The notes under the pieces are model-generated. The model was not told the origin of the DNA. It worked only from the letters and a program-made list of their open reading frames with translations, and did no database searches. The position numbers and the translations under genes were made by a program. Below, one piece after another: positions 43,823 to 51,916 of a stretch of 64,000 nucleotides of DNA; position 1 is the first letter of the stretch, and every line of letters starts with the position of its first letter. This DNA comes from Sphingomonas sp. KR3-1 (GTDB lineage Bacteria; Pseudomonadota; Alphaproteobacteria; Sphingomonadales; Sphingomonadaceae), in contig NZ_JBDZDQ010000001.1 of NCBI RefSeq assembly GCF_040049295.1, positions 186,001 through 250,000 of the forward strand, given 5' to 3'.

Positions 43823-44254
43823 TCAGTCCGGGCAGCGCAGCAGCCCGTAGCGCTTGTAGCCCGCATCGCCGGGCTTCACGGGCAGGATCGAATCCGGCCC
43901 GCCCTCGCCCACCAGGTTAAGGCGGCCGTTCTGGATCTCGAAGACGAACGCTGCATCCGAAGTGTCGTCCGGGGTGCCTACCTTGGCTGCTAGTTCTTTG
44001 CTCACCTTGACCACGAACATCACCGCGCCCGGATCGGACGACCAGGTGTCGAGGCGCCGGATCGGCAACGGCTCGTCCGGCTTGCCGTTCACGACATAGT
44101 TGATCTGCGCCGGCAGGAATTCGACATGGTTGGTGCCGCAGTCGGACAGCGCCTTTGCCCAGCGATGGTCGACGATCTCGGCGGCGGCCTTGCTGTTGTC
44201 CGGCTTGCAGCCGGCGAGCGCGAGCCCGCAAAGGGCAATAAGGCAAAGCTTCAT
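43823..44254 (-). CDS. Small putative lipoprotein, paralogue A
   Basis: A 143-residue protein with lipobox LAGC (about residues 12-15) after a short signal. A conserved-looking block DHRWAKALSDCGTNHVEF follows, and a Cys ends the domain (LLRCPD). It shares the HRWA-x-x-L-x-x-CG block, the AxFV/VFRVE middle and the final RRCP/LRCP with the 132-residue lipoprotein encoded 65 bp upstream on the same strand, so the two arose by duplication. Two conserved cysteines could form a disulfide. No family is recognised. Confidence 0.7.
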   Translation of the reverse strand: MKLCLIALCGLALAGCKPDNSKAAAEIVDHRWAKALSDCGTNHVEFLPAQINYVVNGKPDEPLPIRRLDTWSSDPGAVMFVVKVSKELAAKVGTPDDTSDAAFVFEIQNGRLNLVGEGGPDSILPVKPGDAGYKRYGLLRCPD

Positions 44255-44319
44255 GCGCGCCTTGTGCAGGCGCATCGCTTTGCGGCGGCATAACGACCAG
44301 CGTTAACGCGGCGCAGTGC

Positions 44320-44718
44320 TCAATATGCGGACGGGCAGCGGCGCATGACGAAGCTGCGATTGCCCTTCATGCCCAGGGCGAGCTGCTGGCGCCCGTCCAG
44401 CGCGCCCTGGCGGACGAGCGCGAGGCTGTCGCCCTCGACCCGGAACACCATCGCGGCATCCGAGGCGGCGCCCGCGCCCGCGATGACGAAGGTGACCTCG
44501 TCCCCGTCGCTGGTGATCCGCAGCACCGACAGCGAATTGACCGGCCGCCCGTCGCGGACGAAGTCGATCATGTTGCGCGAGAAATCGAGATAGGTGTCGC
44601 CGCACTCCGCCAGCGTGCGCGCCCAGCGATGGCCGACGATCGCGTCGGTGGTGTTGCCGCCGCCCCGGTTGCAACCGGCCATCGCGAGAAGGACGAGGAC
44701 AAGCGGAGCGGCGCGCAT
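44320..44718 (-). CDS. Small putative lipoprotein, paralogue B
   Basis: A 132-residue lipoprotein with lipobox MAGC (Cys16). The mature part begins with a Gly-rich stretch, then VGHRWARTLAECGDTYLDF and ends MRRCPSAY. It is the tandem partner of the 143-residue lipoprotein that follows, same order of motifs and two equivalent cysteines. It is upstream in transcription and 65 bp from its paralogue. Unknown function; likely periplasmic, anchored to the membrane. Confidence 0.7.
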   Translation of the reverse strand: MRAAPLVLVLLAMAGCNRGGGNTTDAIVGHRWARTLAECGDTYLDFSRNMIDFVRDGRPVNSLSVLRITSDGDEVTFVIAGAGAASDAAMVFRVEGDSLALVRQGALDGRQQLALGMKGNRSFVMRRCPSAY

Positions 44719-44767
44719 GCTGCTATCATAGGCGAGCCCGGCGTTTCCGACGCCCTAACCGCGAGAG

Positions 44768-45634
44768 TTAATGCACCGCCCCCAGATGCCCGAGCTTCTC
44801 GGGATTGCGGGTGACGTAGATCCCGACGATCCGCCCGTCCTCGATCGCCAGCGCGGTGGTCTGCAGCACGCCGCCCGGCTCGACCGAGACAAAGCCCGGC
44901 AGCCCGTTGATCATCCCGTAGCGCACGATCCGCGACTGTTCCTTGGCGAAGAAGCGCGCGAGCGAGGTGTAGAGCTTCATGTTGTCGTCCACGCCGACGA
45001 TCGGGCGCAGGCCGGCATGGACCTTGCCGCCGCCATCGGACCAGGTGGTGACATCATCGGCGAGCAGGCTGCGGAACGCGGTCATGTCGCCGCTGCGCGA
45101 CGCGGCGAAGAAGGCGGCGACGATCTCCAGCCCCTTCTCCTTCGGCATCGCGTAGCGCGGGCGCGCGGCGCGGACATGGGTGCGGGCGCGGCTGGCAAGC
45201 TGGCGCGTGGCGGCGGAGTCGCGGCCGATCGTATCGGCGACTTCCTCGAAGGGCACGCCGAACACGTCGTGGAGCAGGAAGGCGGCACGTTCGAGCGGCG
45301 AAAGCCGTTCGAGCGCCATCATCAGCGGCAAGGTGACGTCCTCCACATCCTCCTCCTCCTCCTCCTCGACCAGCGGCTCGGGCAGCCAGGGGCCGACATA
45401 GGTCTCGCGCCGGGCGCGGGCGGACTTGAGCTGGTCGAGGCACAGGCGCGTCACCACCCGGCGCAGGAACGCCTCGGGCTCGCGGACCTGGCCGCGGTCG
45501 GCATCGAGCCAGCGCAGGAAGGCATCCTGCACCACGTCCTCCGCATCCGCGACCGAGCCGAGCATGCGATAGGCGATGCGCGCCAGCCGCGGACGCAGCG
45601 GATCGAAGCTCGCCGCTGCGTCCGTGCCGGTCAT
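44768..45634 (-). CDS. ECF41-type sigma factor (SigJ-like)
   Basis: A 288-residue ECF sigma factor: sigma-2 (about 10-75, with AEDVVQDAFLRW), an acidic linker (EEEEEEDVED, about 90-100), sigma-4 (about 105-160) and a C-terminal SnoaL-like domain (about 165-288) that ends with YVTRNPEKLGHL, the NPxKL motif that in ECF41 members tunes activity without an anti-sigma factor. The gene overlaps the upstream carboxymuconolactone-decarboxylase gene by ATGA; ECF41 factors usually control exactly such a partner. Confidence 0.93.
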   Translation of the reverse strand: MTGTDAAASFDPLRPRLARIAYRMLGSVADAEDVVQDAFLRWLDADRGQVREPEAFLRRVVTRLCLDQLKSARARRETYVGPWLPEPLVEEEEEEDVEDVTLPLMMALERLSPLERAAFLLHDVFGVPFEEVADTIGRDSAATRQLASRARTHVRAARPRYAMPKEKGLEIVAAFFAASRSGDMTAFRSLLADDVTTWSDGGGKVHAGLRPIVGVDDNMKLYTSLARFFAKEQSRIVRYGMINGLPGFVSVEPGGVLQTTALAIEDGRIVGIYVTRNPEKLGHLGAVH

Positions 45635-46089
45635 GCCGCGGCCACCGCCGGCTTGGCCTCGTAGAACAGGTTGAACGCCACCGCGAGGCGGTTCCAGCCG
45701 TTGATCGTGTTGATCATGAGCGTGAGCTCCACCTGCTCCTCCTCGCTGAACTCGAAGGCGAGCTCGGCATATAGCGCCTCGGGCGCGCGGGCCGTGGATA
45801 CCAGAGTCAGAGCATCGGTCCAGGCCAGCGCGGCGCGCTCGCGCGGGGTATAGCAGGGCGCCTCATGCCAGGCGCTGAGCAGATAGATGCGCTGCTCGGT
45901 CTCGCCGGCCTTGCGCGCATCGGCGGTGTGCATGTTGAGGCAATTGGCGCAGCCGTTGATCTGCGAGGCGCGGATCTTCACCAGCTCGAGCAGGCTGTGC
46001 TCGAGCGTGGGGGCGATCTTGAGCGACATGTCGTACCAGGCCTTCATCGGGGCGGGCGCGGCGTGGAAGAGGTCGAGACGGGGGTTCAT
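45631..46089 (-). CDS. Carboxymuconolactone decarboxylase family protein (AhpD-like)
   Basis: A 152-residue AhpD-fold protein with redox motif CANCLNMH (Cys-x-x-Cys plus His, about residues 46-53) and proton-relay Glu upstream (LLELVKIRAS). Such proteins act as peroxidase-like or disulfide reductases. It is the COE partner of the ECF41 sigma factor that follows. AAGGAGA lies about seven bases before the ATG, and a full ECF41 promoter is upstream. Confidence 0.92.
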   Translation of the reverse strand: MNPRLDLFHAAPAPMKAWYDMSLKIAPTLEHSLLELVKIRASQINGCANCLNMHTADARKAGETEQRIYLLSAWHEAPCYTPRERAALAWTDALTLVSTARAPEALYAELAFEFSEEEQVELTLMINTINGWNRLAVAFNLFYEAKPAVAAA

Positions 46090-46119
46090 GCTGCATCTCC
46101 TTGGGTTGGACGCAGACAT

Positions 46120-46146
46120 GACGAGACAGCCGCGCCGGATGTGACA
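46120..46146 (-). promoter_or_regulatory. ECF41 promoter
   Basis: On the minus strand TGTCACA (-35), exactly 16 bases, then CGTC (-10), which equals the ECF41 consensus published for Bacillus and Rhodobacter members. It ends 31 bases before the ATG of the AhpD-like gene, so sigma and partner are autoregulated together. Confidence 0.85.
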
Positions 46147-46235
46147 TGCGGCGGGATTTTTTCGCAGGGCGGCGGGAAAATCGCCCTCGGTTGGGGGATG
46201 CGCCGGGGCTCGTTGGAGGGCGCGGCCTTCGCGCT

Positions 46236-46256
46236 CCCCTCCCTGCAAGGGAGGGG
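46236..46256. repeat. Second-family palindrome, copy 1
   Basis: Perfect 9-bp arms CCCCTCCCT / AGGGAGGGG around GCA. Identical core also occurs at 47956-47976, and with TGC centre shift at 48066-48086, thus flanking the M28 peptidase gene on both sides. Confidence 0.8.
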
Positions 46257-46268
46257 AATTGCTCCGAC

Positions 46269-47873
46269 TTACTTTTCCTTCGCCGGACCCGTGAACGGAT
46301 CGGTCACCGCCGGCGCGGTCGGGATCGGCAGGCGGGGCAGCGGGTCCCTGGCGTTGGCGGCGTCGAGCAGGAAGGCGGCCAGGATGATCGAGGCCTGGCG
46401 CATGTCCGCCGCCTTCAGGTGATCATAGGTGTCGAGCTGGGTGTGGTGCACGCGGCTCTCGTAATCGAGCGGGTCCTGGATGAACTGGAAGGCCGGGATG
46501 CCGACCGACTGCATGAACTGGTGATCGGTGCCCTCGGTCTTCTGGATCGCCACGGTCGATGCGCCCATCGAGGCGAACGGGGCGAGCCAGTCGCGGAAGA
46601 TCGGCACGACCGCCATGTTGTTCTCGGCATAGATGCCGCGGATCTTGCCCGAGCCATTGTCGATGTTGAAATAGGCGGCGAGGTCCTTGTGGCCGGGCAG
46701 CGGCGTGATCGGGAAGCGCGTGGCCCAGCTGTAGTAGAATTCGTCGGCGCTCGGCACGTGATCCCAGGCCGGGCGCTTGGCGAGGTGCTGCTCGATATAG
46801 GCGATCGAGCCGTAGAGGCTCTGTTCCTCGCCCGCCCAGAGCGCGAAGCGGATCGTGCGCTTCGGCTTGATCCCGCTGGCGGCGATGATCCGCGCCGCCT
46901 CCATCACCATCGCGCTGCCCGCGCCATTGTCGGCGGCGCCGTCGCCCGCCACCCAGCTGTCGAGATGCGCGCCGGCCATCACATAGCCGGCCCTGGGATC
47001 GCTGCCCTTGATGTCGGCGATGATGTTGTAGGCCTTGGGGTCGCTGTCGTCGAAATGGACGTTGTTCTCGATCTCGAGCGTCGGCGCCTTGCCCGTCCAG
47101 GCCAGGCGGACGAGGCGGCGATAATCCTCCGCCGCCATCTCGACGCCGGGCACCTTGGGCGTCTCGCCGACATGGTGGAGATAGCCTTCGCCGTGGACCA
47201 GCTTGCCGTCGTTGCGCGAGCGCGTGACATAGGCGACCGCGCCTTCCTCGGCGAGGAACTGGGCGAGCGCGCGCTCGAAGCCGGCGCGGGCGAGCGTCTG
47301 CCGCTGGTTGGCCGGGTCCCAGGTCGGTTCCTGATAGACGTCGAGCTTGGCGAGATCGGCGTCGCTGAGGCGCTGGAAATCGGGCTCGTTCGGCTCCGAG
47401 CCGGTGCCGGGCGCGGAGACCAGCACGACCTTGCCGGCGAGCTTGCCCTTCCACTGCGCGAAATCGCCGGCGCTCTTCATCGGCGCGACGATCACCGGCG
47501 CGGTCACGACGCCGTTGGTGGCAGGCGTCCAGGCGATCGGGATCGCGGTGAGCTGGACCGGGCGTGGCGCGACCATGCGCACGCTCGACTTCTCGATCCA
47601 CCAGCCGCGGCCGAAGTCGAAGCCTTCCTTGTGGACATCGACCAGGCCCCAGCCGCGGAACTTGTCCTGCGTCCATTGCTCGGCGGTACGCATCGCCGGC
47701 GAATTGGTCATGCGCGGGCCGATGACGTCGGCGAGATATTCGGCGGTGGTCATCACCTCCGAATGGTCGGTGCCCTCTGCGACCAGCGCGCCGCCGGTGG
47801 CGGGATCGACCGACTGGGCGGCGGCCGGTGCGGCGACGAGCAGGGCGGCGGTAGCGAGGAGAAGGTGGCGCAT
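46269..47873 (-). CDS. Secreted M28 family zinc aminopeptidase
   Basis: A 534-residue exported peptidase. Signal peptide 1-19 (cleavage after AAA-Q). A PA-like insert (about 140-260) precedes the catalytic domain. Zinc ligands are His in AGAHLDSW, Asp in DGAADNGAG, the Glu-Glu pair in LWAGEEQ, a later Asp in YFNIDNGSG and His in VHHTQLDTYDHL. It should remove N-terminal residues from peptides in the periplasm or outside. The ATG is fixed by the signal peptide. Confidence 0.92.
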   Translation of the reverse strand: MRHLLLATAALLVAAPAAAQSVDPATGGALVAEGTDHSEVMTTAEYLADVIGPRMTNSPAMRTAEQWTQDKFRGWGLVDVHKEGFDFGRGWWIEKSSVRMVAPRPVQLTAIPIAWTPATNGVVTAPVIVAPMKSAGDFAQWKGKLAGKVVLVSAPGTGSEPNEPDFQRLSDADLAKLDVYQEPTWDPANQRQTLARAGFERALAQFLAEEGAVAYVTRSRNDGKLVHGEGYLHHVGETPKVPGVEMAAEDYRRLVRLAWTGKAPTLEIENNVHFDDSDPKAYNIIADIKGSDPRAGYVMAGAHLDSWVAGDGAADNGAGSAMVMEAARIIAASGIKPKRTIRFALWAGEEQSLYGSIAYIEQHLAKRPAWDHVPSADEFYYSWATRFPITPLPGHKDLAAYFNIDNGSGKIRGIYAENNMAVVPIFRDWLAPFASMGASTVAIQKTEGTDHQFMQSVGIPAFQFIQDPLDYESRVHHTQLDTYDHLKAADMRQASIILAAFLLDAANARDPLPRLPIPTAPAVTDPFTGPAKEK

Positions 47874-47955
47874 GGGACTCCGGGGGATGCGAGGAGGATG
47901 CGCGACGCTATTGGCGGGGCGGGCCTGGTGCAAGCCTGCGGGGAGGCCTTCTTCA

Positions 47956-48086
47956 CCCCTCCCTGCAAGGGAGGGGTCGGGGGTGGGTTGCGAGCGCAGC
48001 GAGCCCGACCACCACCTAAAAGAAAAGGCCGGGCATCGAGCCCGACCTTTTCTCACCACCCCTAGCCCCTCCCTTGCAGGGAGGGG
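47956..48086. repeat. Pair of CCCCTCCCT palindromes around a terminator hairpin
   Basis: Two copies of the second palindrome family, at 47956-47976 and 48066-48086, enclose a GAGCCCGACC-rich region and a terminator stem. Together with the copy at 46236 they flank the M28 gene. The unit resembles a BIME: two REP-like ends with a variable middle. Confidence 0.75.
48021..48053. terminator. Bidirectional terminator downstream of the dehydrogenase
   Basis: A 14-bp stem, AGAAAAGGCCGGGC with GCCCGACCTTTTCT (one mismatch), loop ATCGA. T-runs exist on both strands. It lies 44 bases after the Leu/Phe/Val dehydrogenase stop. Confidence 0.8.
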
Positions 48087-48096
48087 AATCGGGTCG

Positions 48097-49149
48097 TCAC
48101 CCCCGCCCGATCAGCCTTTGCGCGATGCGGTCGGCGACTTCGCTCTGGGGATCGCCGGTGCGGGCGCTTTCGTCCCACACTTCGATCAGGCGCTCGGGGA
48201 TCTTGTCGACGCGTGCCTGGACCTCGGCCATGTTGCCCTGCCCCAGATATTCGAGGCCGACATTGATGATCCCGCCCGCGTTGATCACGTAATCGGGCGC
48301 GTAGAGGATGCCGCGGTCGTGGAGACGCTGGCCGTCCGCGCGGGTGGCGAGCTGGTTGTTGGCGCCGCCGGCGATGATATTGGTCTTGAGCGCGGCGATG
48401 CTCTGCTCGGTGAAGATCGCACCCAGCGCATTGGGGCTGAGGATGTCGGTCTCGAGGCCGAGGATCTCGGAGGCGTCGACGGCCTCGCCGCCCAGCTCCG
48501 CCGCGAGCGCCTTGGCGCGCTCGGCATTGACGTCGGCCAGCACCAGCCTGGCGCCGTCCGCGGCGAGCAGGCGGGCGACGCCGCCGCCGACCGAGCCGAC
48601 GCCCTGGATCGCGACGCGCACGCCCTGCATGGTCTCCGCGCCGAGGCCGCGCTTCGCCGCCGCCTTCACGCCGAGATAGACGCCGCGCGCGGTCACCGGG
48701 CCCGGGTCGCCGCCCGCGCCGCCTTCGGCCACGGGAAGCCCCGAGACGTGGCGGGTCTGGGTCGCGACGACCTTCATCCGCTCCTCGGACATGCCGACAT
48801 CTTCCGCGGTGACATATTTGCCGCCGAGCGATTCGACCGCGCGGCCGAACGCCTCGAGCTGCGCGGTGGTGACGGTCGCGCCCGGCTGGCTCGCCAGGAT
48901 CACGCCCTTGCCGCCGCCGAGCGGCAGGTTGGCCATCGCGTTCTTGTAGCTCATGCCGCGCGACAGGCGCAGCGCGTCGGTGATCGCGGCGCGGTGATCG
49001 GCATAGTGCCAGAAGCGCACGCCGCCGGCCGCCGGGCCGAGCTTGGAGGAGTGGACTGCGATGATGGCGCTGAGGCCCGATTCGCGGTCGCTGAACAGAT
49101 GGACGCCTTCATGGTCGTCGAAATCGGGGAAGCCCCAGTCGGTGATCAC
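48097..49149 (-). CDS. Leu/Phe/Val dehydrogenase family protein
   Basis: A 350-residue NAD-dependent amino-acid dehydrogenase of the Glu/Leu/Phe/Val family. The catalytic lysine region is MANLPLGGGKGVI (about 73-85), Asp in TAEDVGMS follows, and GVGSVGGGVARLLA (about 182-195) binds NAD. It would deaminate branched or aromatic amino acids to 2-oxo acids. Start is GTG at 49149. Single gene with its own terminator. Confidence 0.92.
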   Translation of the reverse strand: MITDWGFPDFDDHEGVHLFSDRESGLSAIIAVHSSKLGPAAGGVRFWHYADHRAAITDALRLSRGMSYKNAMANLPLGGGKGVILASQPGATVTTAQLEAFGRAVESLGGKYVTAEDVGMSEERMKVVATQTRHVSGLPVAEGGAGGDPGPVTARGVYLGVKAAAKRGLGAETMQGVRVAIQGVGSVGGGVARLLAADGARLVLADVNAERAKALAAELGGEAVDASEILGLETDILSPNALGAIFTEQSIAALKTNIIAGGANNQLATRADGQRLHDRGILYAPDYVINAGGIINVGLEYLGQGNMAEVQARVDKIPERLIEVWDESARTGDPQSEVADRIAQRLIGRG

Positions 49150-49213
49150 GCGCTACATTCCTGCGGAGAGTGCCGCACGTCTATGTGCCGCGCGCGGTCA
49201 CGAGGGGGAGAAA

Positions 49214-49291
49214 TGGGGCGGATGACGGGACTTGAACCCGCGACCCTCGGTACCACAAACCGATGCTCTAACCAACTGAGCTACAACCGCC
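49214..49291 (-). tRNA. tRNA-His (GTG anticodon)
   Basis: Cloverleaf with encoded CCA. Anticodon stem TCGGT/ACCGA with loop TTGTGGT (anticodon GTG). The extra G at -1 is encoded and faces C73, as histidine tRNA needs. The acceptor GCGGTTG/CATCCGC has a T-T mismatch at pair 5-68. T-loop TTCAAGT and D-loop AGTTGGTTA are normal. Confidence 0.92.
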
Positions 49292-49359
49292 GTGAAGAAG
49301 GCGCGCTTAGCGGGGGCCGATGCGAAGCGCAAGATAATTGCCGAAGAAAATAGCCGCTT

Positions 49360-50448
49360 TTATCCGCGCGAAATCCGCACTGCCTCGTCGGGCGTGGTGA
49401 GCCCCTCGCGAACCAGCGCGCGGGCGGCCGAGCCGAGGTTGGGCGCGCGCAGGAAGGCGTGGCGCGCCAGGATCGCCTCGTCGCCGCCGTCGTTGATCAG
49501 CCGGCGGATCGCGCCGTCGGCGACGATCGCCTCGAACACGCCGGTCTGGCCGGCAAAGCCGCTGCCCTCGCAACTCTCGCAGCCGACCGGCGCATAGACG
49601 ATCGCGCCCGAATCGAAGCCGAGCAGCGCCGAGACCGAGCCATTGGCCTGCACCGGGCGGCGGCAATCGGGGCACAGCCGGCGGACGAGCCGCTGGGCGA
49701 GCGTGGCGGCGATGGTCGACGCGAGGCGGAAGGGCTCGACGCGCCAGTCGCGCATGCGGCGGATCGCGGAAACGGCGTCGGGCGCGTCGATCGCGGCGAG
49801 GACGAGATGCCCCTCCTCCGCCGCCTCGGCCGCAGCAGCGGCGGCCTCGCGCCCGTCGAGCCTGTCGAGCGCGATCACGTCGGGATCCTGCTCGAGCGCG
49901 GCACGGACCGCGGCGGCGCCGGCAAGGCCCTCGATCCGGGTGACGCCGTCCACCGGCAGCGTGCCGATCGCGGCGATGTGGCGCGGCGAGCCGGCGAAAT
50001 GGCCGAGCAGCGTCGCGATCGTGGTGCTGCGGCCCGATCCCTCGGGCCCGGCGACGAGCACCAGCCCGCCGCGACGCAGCGCCGGCAGCAGCGCATCGAT
50101 CAGCCCGCGGCTCATCCCGATCGCCTCGAGCGCACGCTCGCGCCGCTCGCCGCCGTCGAGGCGCAGCACGATCCGCTCCCCCTGCCCCAGCGCCAGCACC
50201 GACACGCCGGGTGCCGCACGCAGCGTTGCAGCGAGCGCCTCGTCGAGGGGGTGGTGGCGCGGCTCGGTGAGCTGGCCGGCGATGCGCAGGCGGATCACGC
50301 AGCCGGCGGGGCCGGTCTCGAGATGGATGTGCGAGGCGCGGCGACGACGGGCCTCGGCGACCAGCGCGTCGGCAGCCGATTCGGCAAAAGCGCCGCCGAC
50401 GGGCTGCGCCTGCGCGCGCGGCACCAGCACTTCGGCGTCGACCTCCAT
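49360..50448 (-). CDS. Degenerate GspE/PilB-like ATPase
   Basis: A 362-residue relative of type II secretion/type IV pilus ATPases, without the usual N1 domain (family about 500 residues). Domain N2 covers about 15-105 (SHIHLE, then RIAGQL). The Walker A is GPEGSGRST, with Arg where Lys is expected, and Walker B PDVIALDRLDG departs from the usual DPDIILVGEIRD. The zinc site remains: CPDC and CESCEG (about 265-300). It may bind nucleotide weakly or be a structural or regulatory homologue. No other secretion genes are near. An AAGGGGA site precedes the ATG. Confidence 0.82.
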   Translation of the reverse strand: MEVDAEVLVPRAQAQPVGGAFAESAADALVAEARRRRASHIHLETGPAGCVIRLRIAGQLTEPRHHPLDEALAATLRAAPGVSVLALGQGERIVLRLDGGERRERALEAIGMSRGLIDALLPALRRGGLVLVAGPEGSGRSTTIATLLGHFAGSPRHIAAIGTLPVDGVTRIEGLAGAAAVRAALEQDPDVIALDRLDGREAAAAAAEAAEEGHLVLAAIDAPDAVSAIRRMRDWRVEPFRLASTIAATLAQRLVRRLCPDCRRPVQANGSVSALLGFDSGAIVYAPVGCESCEGSGFAGQTGVFEAIVADGAIRRLINDGGDEAILARHAFLRAPNLGSAARALVREGLTTPDEAVRISRG

Positions 50449-50566
50449 CGGATCCCCTTTTCCGGACCGTCACGCGCTAGGCATCTCACATGACAGCGTG
50501 CTTGCGCTTTTGTGACTATTTCGCGTCATACTGGCGCCGGCGCGCGGCATTTGGCAGAAAGCGGCC

Positions 50567-51238
50567 ATGCTGAGTGCCGCTTCCACCCTACCCAATCTCG
50601 GCTCGGGCCATCCGTCCGAACCGATCGTCGATCACATCATGCGCTGGCCGGGCGTGCAGCGGGTGCCGCACCCCAAGGTGCAGATGTTCATCGCCAAGGC
50701 CTTTCTCGAGCCCGAGCTGTGCGAGCTGCTGCGCATCAAGATCGACGCCGAGCGCCGCCCCTCGACGGTGGCCGACGCCAATGACGACTATGCCTTCCGC
50801 ACCAGCGAGACCTGCGATCTCAGCGCACGCGATCCGGTGGTGATGGAGCTCAAGCGGCGGATGACCGCGTTCACCGGGCTCGATCCCGACCATGGCGAGC
50901 CGATGCAGGGCCAGCGCTACGAGATCGGCCAGGAGTTCAAGGCGCACACCGACTATTTCGAGCCGCAGGGCCGCGACTATGAGAAATATTGCGGCGTCGC
51001 CGGGCAGCGCACCTGGACGGTGATGCTCTACCTCAACGACGTCGAGGCCGGCGGCGCGACCCGTTTCAAGGCGATCGACAAGATCGTGCGGCCCGAGACC
51101 GGCAAGATCCTCGCCTGGAACAACCTGCGCCCCGACGGCACGCCCAATCCCTCGACCATCCACCACGCGATGCCGGTCCGCGGCGGACTGAAGTACGTGG
51201 TCACCCAGTGGTATCGCGAGCGGCGCTGGGGGTGGTGA
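50567..51238 (+). CDS. 2OG-Fe(II) oxygenase (prolyl 4-hydroxylase-like)
   Basis: A 223-residue oxygenase of the prolyl 4-hydroxylase alpha type. Iron ligands are His127 and Asp129 in FKAHTDYF and a His in STIHHAMP (199 or 200); the nearby Lys in GGLKYVVTQWY (about 209) holds 2-oxoglutarate. Bacterial members hydroxylate prolines, for example in EF-Tu or secreted proteins. It is followed directly (GTGA overlap) by a secreted protein of unknown function, so the two are cotranscribed. Confidence 0.9.
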   Translation: MLSAASTLPNLGSGHPSEPIVDHIMRWPGVQRVPHPKVQMFIAKAFLEPELCELLRIKIDAERRPSTVADANDDYAFRTSETCDLSARDPVVMELKRRMTAFTGLDPDHGEPMQGQRYEIGQEFKAHTDYFEPQGRDYEKYCGVAGQRTWTVMLYLNDVEAGGATRFKAIDKIVRPETGKILAWNNLRPDGTPNPSTIHHAMPVRGGLKYVVTQWYRERRWGW

Positions 51239-51837
51239 GACGCAGTCTCGCCGCTGCTGCGCTCGCGATCCTGGCTGTCATTCCCGCGGCCCAGGCGCAG
51301 GATCTGGCGGCCGGCGACTATGGCGGCGAGTTGCTGATCGGCTTCGATCCCGCCACGCGGACCGTCACCGGCTATTTCCAGTCCTTCACCGGCGACCGGC
51401 AGCAGTTCAGCTGCATCTTCTATTTCAGCGGGACGTTGCGCGGGCGACAAGCGCCGGTCCGCAGCTATTTCCCCGCCACGCCTGCCGAGGCGATCGCCGG
51501 AACGCTGACGCGGGACACGGATGGCGGCATCGCGGTGCGGCTGGCCGAAGAGCATGGCGGATGCTGGAACGTCCAGCATTTCGCCGACGACACACAGCCG
51601 GCCGCGTTCGCGCTGGCGGCCGCGCATCCCTGGCTCGCGATCGCCGTGGTGAAGTCGCCCAAGGCCTATTTCTTCGACCGCGCTGGCGCCCCGGCCCCGC
51701 GCAAGGCCTATGTCGTGCGCGGCGACGGACTCGGCATACGTGCAGTGCGTGACGGCTGGCTGCAGGTCGACTTCACTGGCGGCGCCAGGCCGATCTCCGG
51801 CTGGATCCGTCAGGCCGACGTCTACCCGGCGCGCTGA
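51235..51837 (+). CDS. Secreted protein with possible SH3-like C-terminus
   Basis: A 200-residue protein with a signal peptide (about 1-21, ending AQA). The mature N-terminal part (about 25-110) has GGELLIGFDPATRTVTGYF and a Cys pair that could bridge (SCIFYF and GGCWNV). The C-terminal 55 residues, with KAYVVRGDGLGIRAVRDGWLQVDF and ISGWIRQADVYP, look like a bacterial SH3 domain. No clear family overall. GTG start overlaps the oxygenase stop. A terminator follows. Confidence 0.7.
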   Translation: MRRSLAAAALAILAVIPAAQAQDLAAGDYGGELLIGFDPATRTVTGYFQSFTGDRQQFSCIFYFSGTLRGRQAPVRSYFPATPAEAIAGTLTRDTDGGIAVRLAEEHGGCWNVQHFADDTQPAAFALAAAHPWLAIAVVKSPKAYFFDRAGAPAPRKAYVVRGDGLGIRAVRDGWLQVDFTGGARPISGWIRQADVYPAR

Positions 51838-51864
51838 CCCGCCTGTCCAACAGAACTATCAACG

Positions 51865-51895
51865 AAAAGGAGCGGCACCGCGCGCGGGCCGCTCC
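51865..51895. terminator. Terminator for the TonB-dependent receptor gene
   Basis: Stem GGAGCGGC/GCCGCTCC (8 bp), loop of 11; on the minus strand TTTT follows the stem. It lies between the convergent secreted-protein and receptor genes. Confidence 0.75.
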
Positions 51896-51916
51896 CTGTC
51901 CGTCGCCATCGCTCGA

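Noticed and set aside
46146..48065. A plus-strand open frame of 639 codons over the M28 peptidase
   Set aside because: Antisense shadow; the minus-strand frame has a signal peptide and all zinc ligands.
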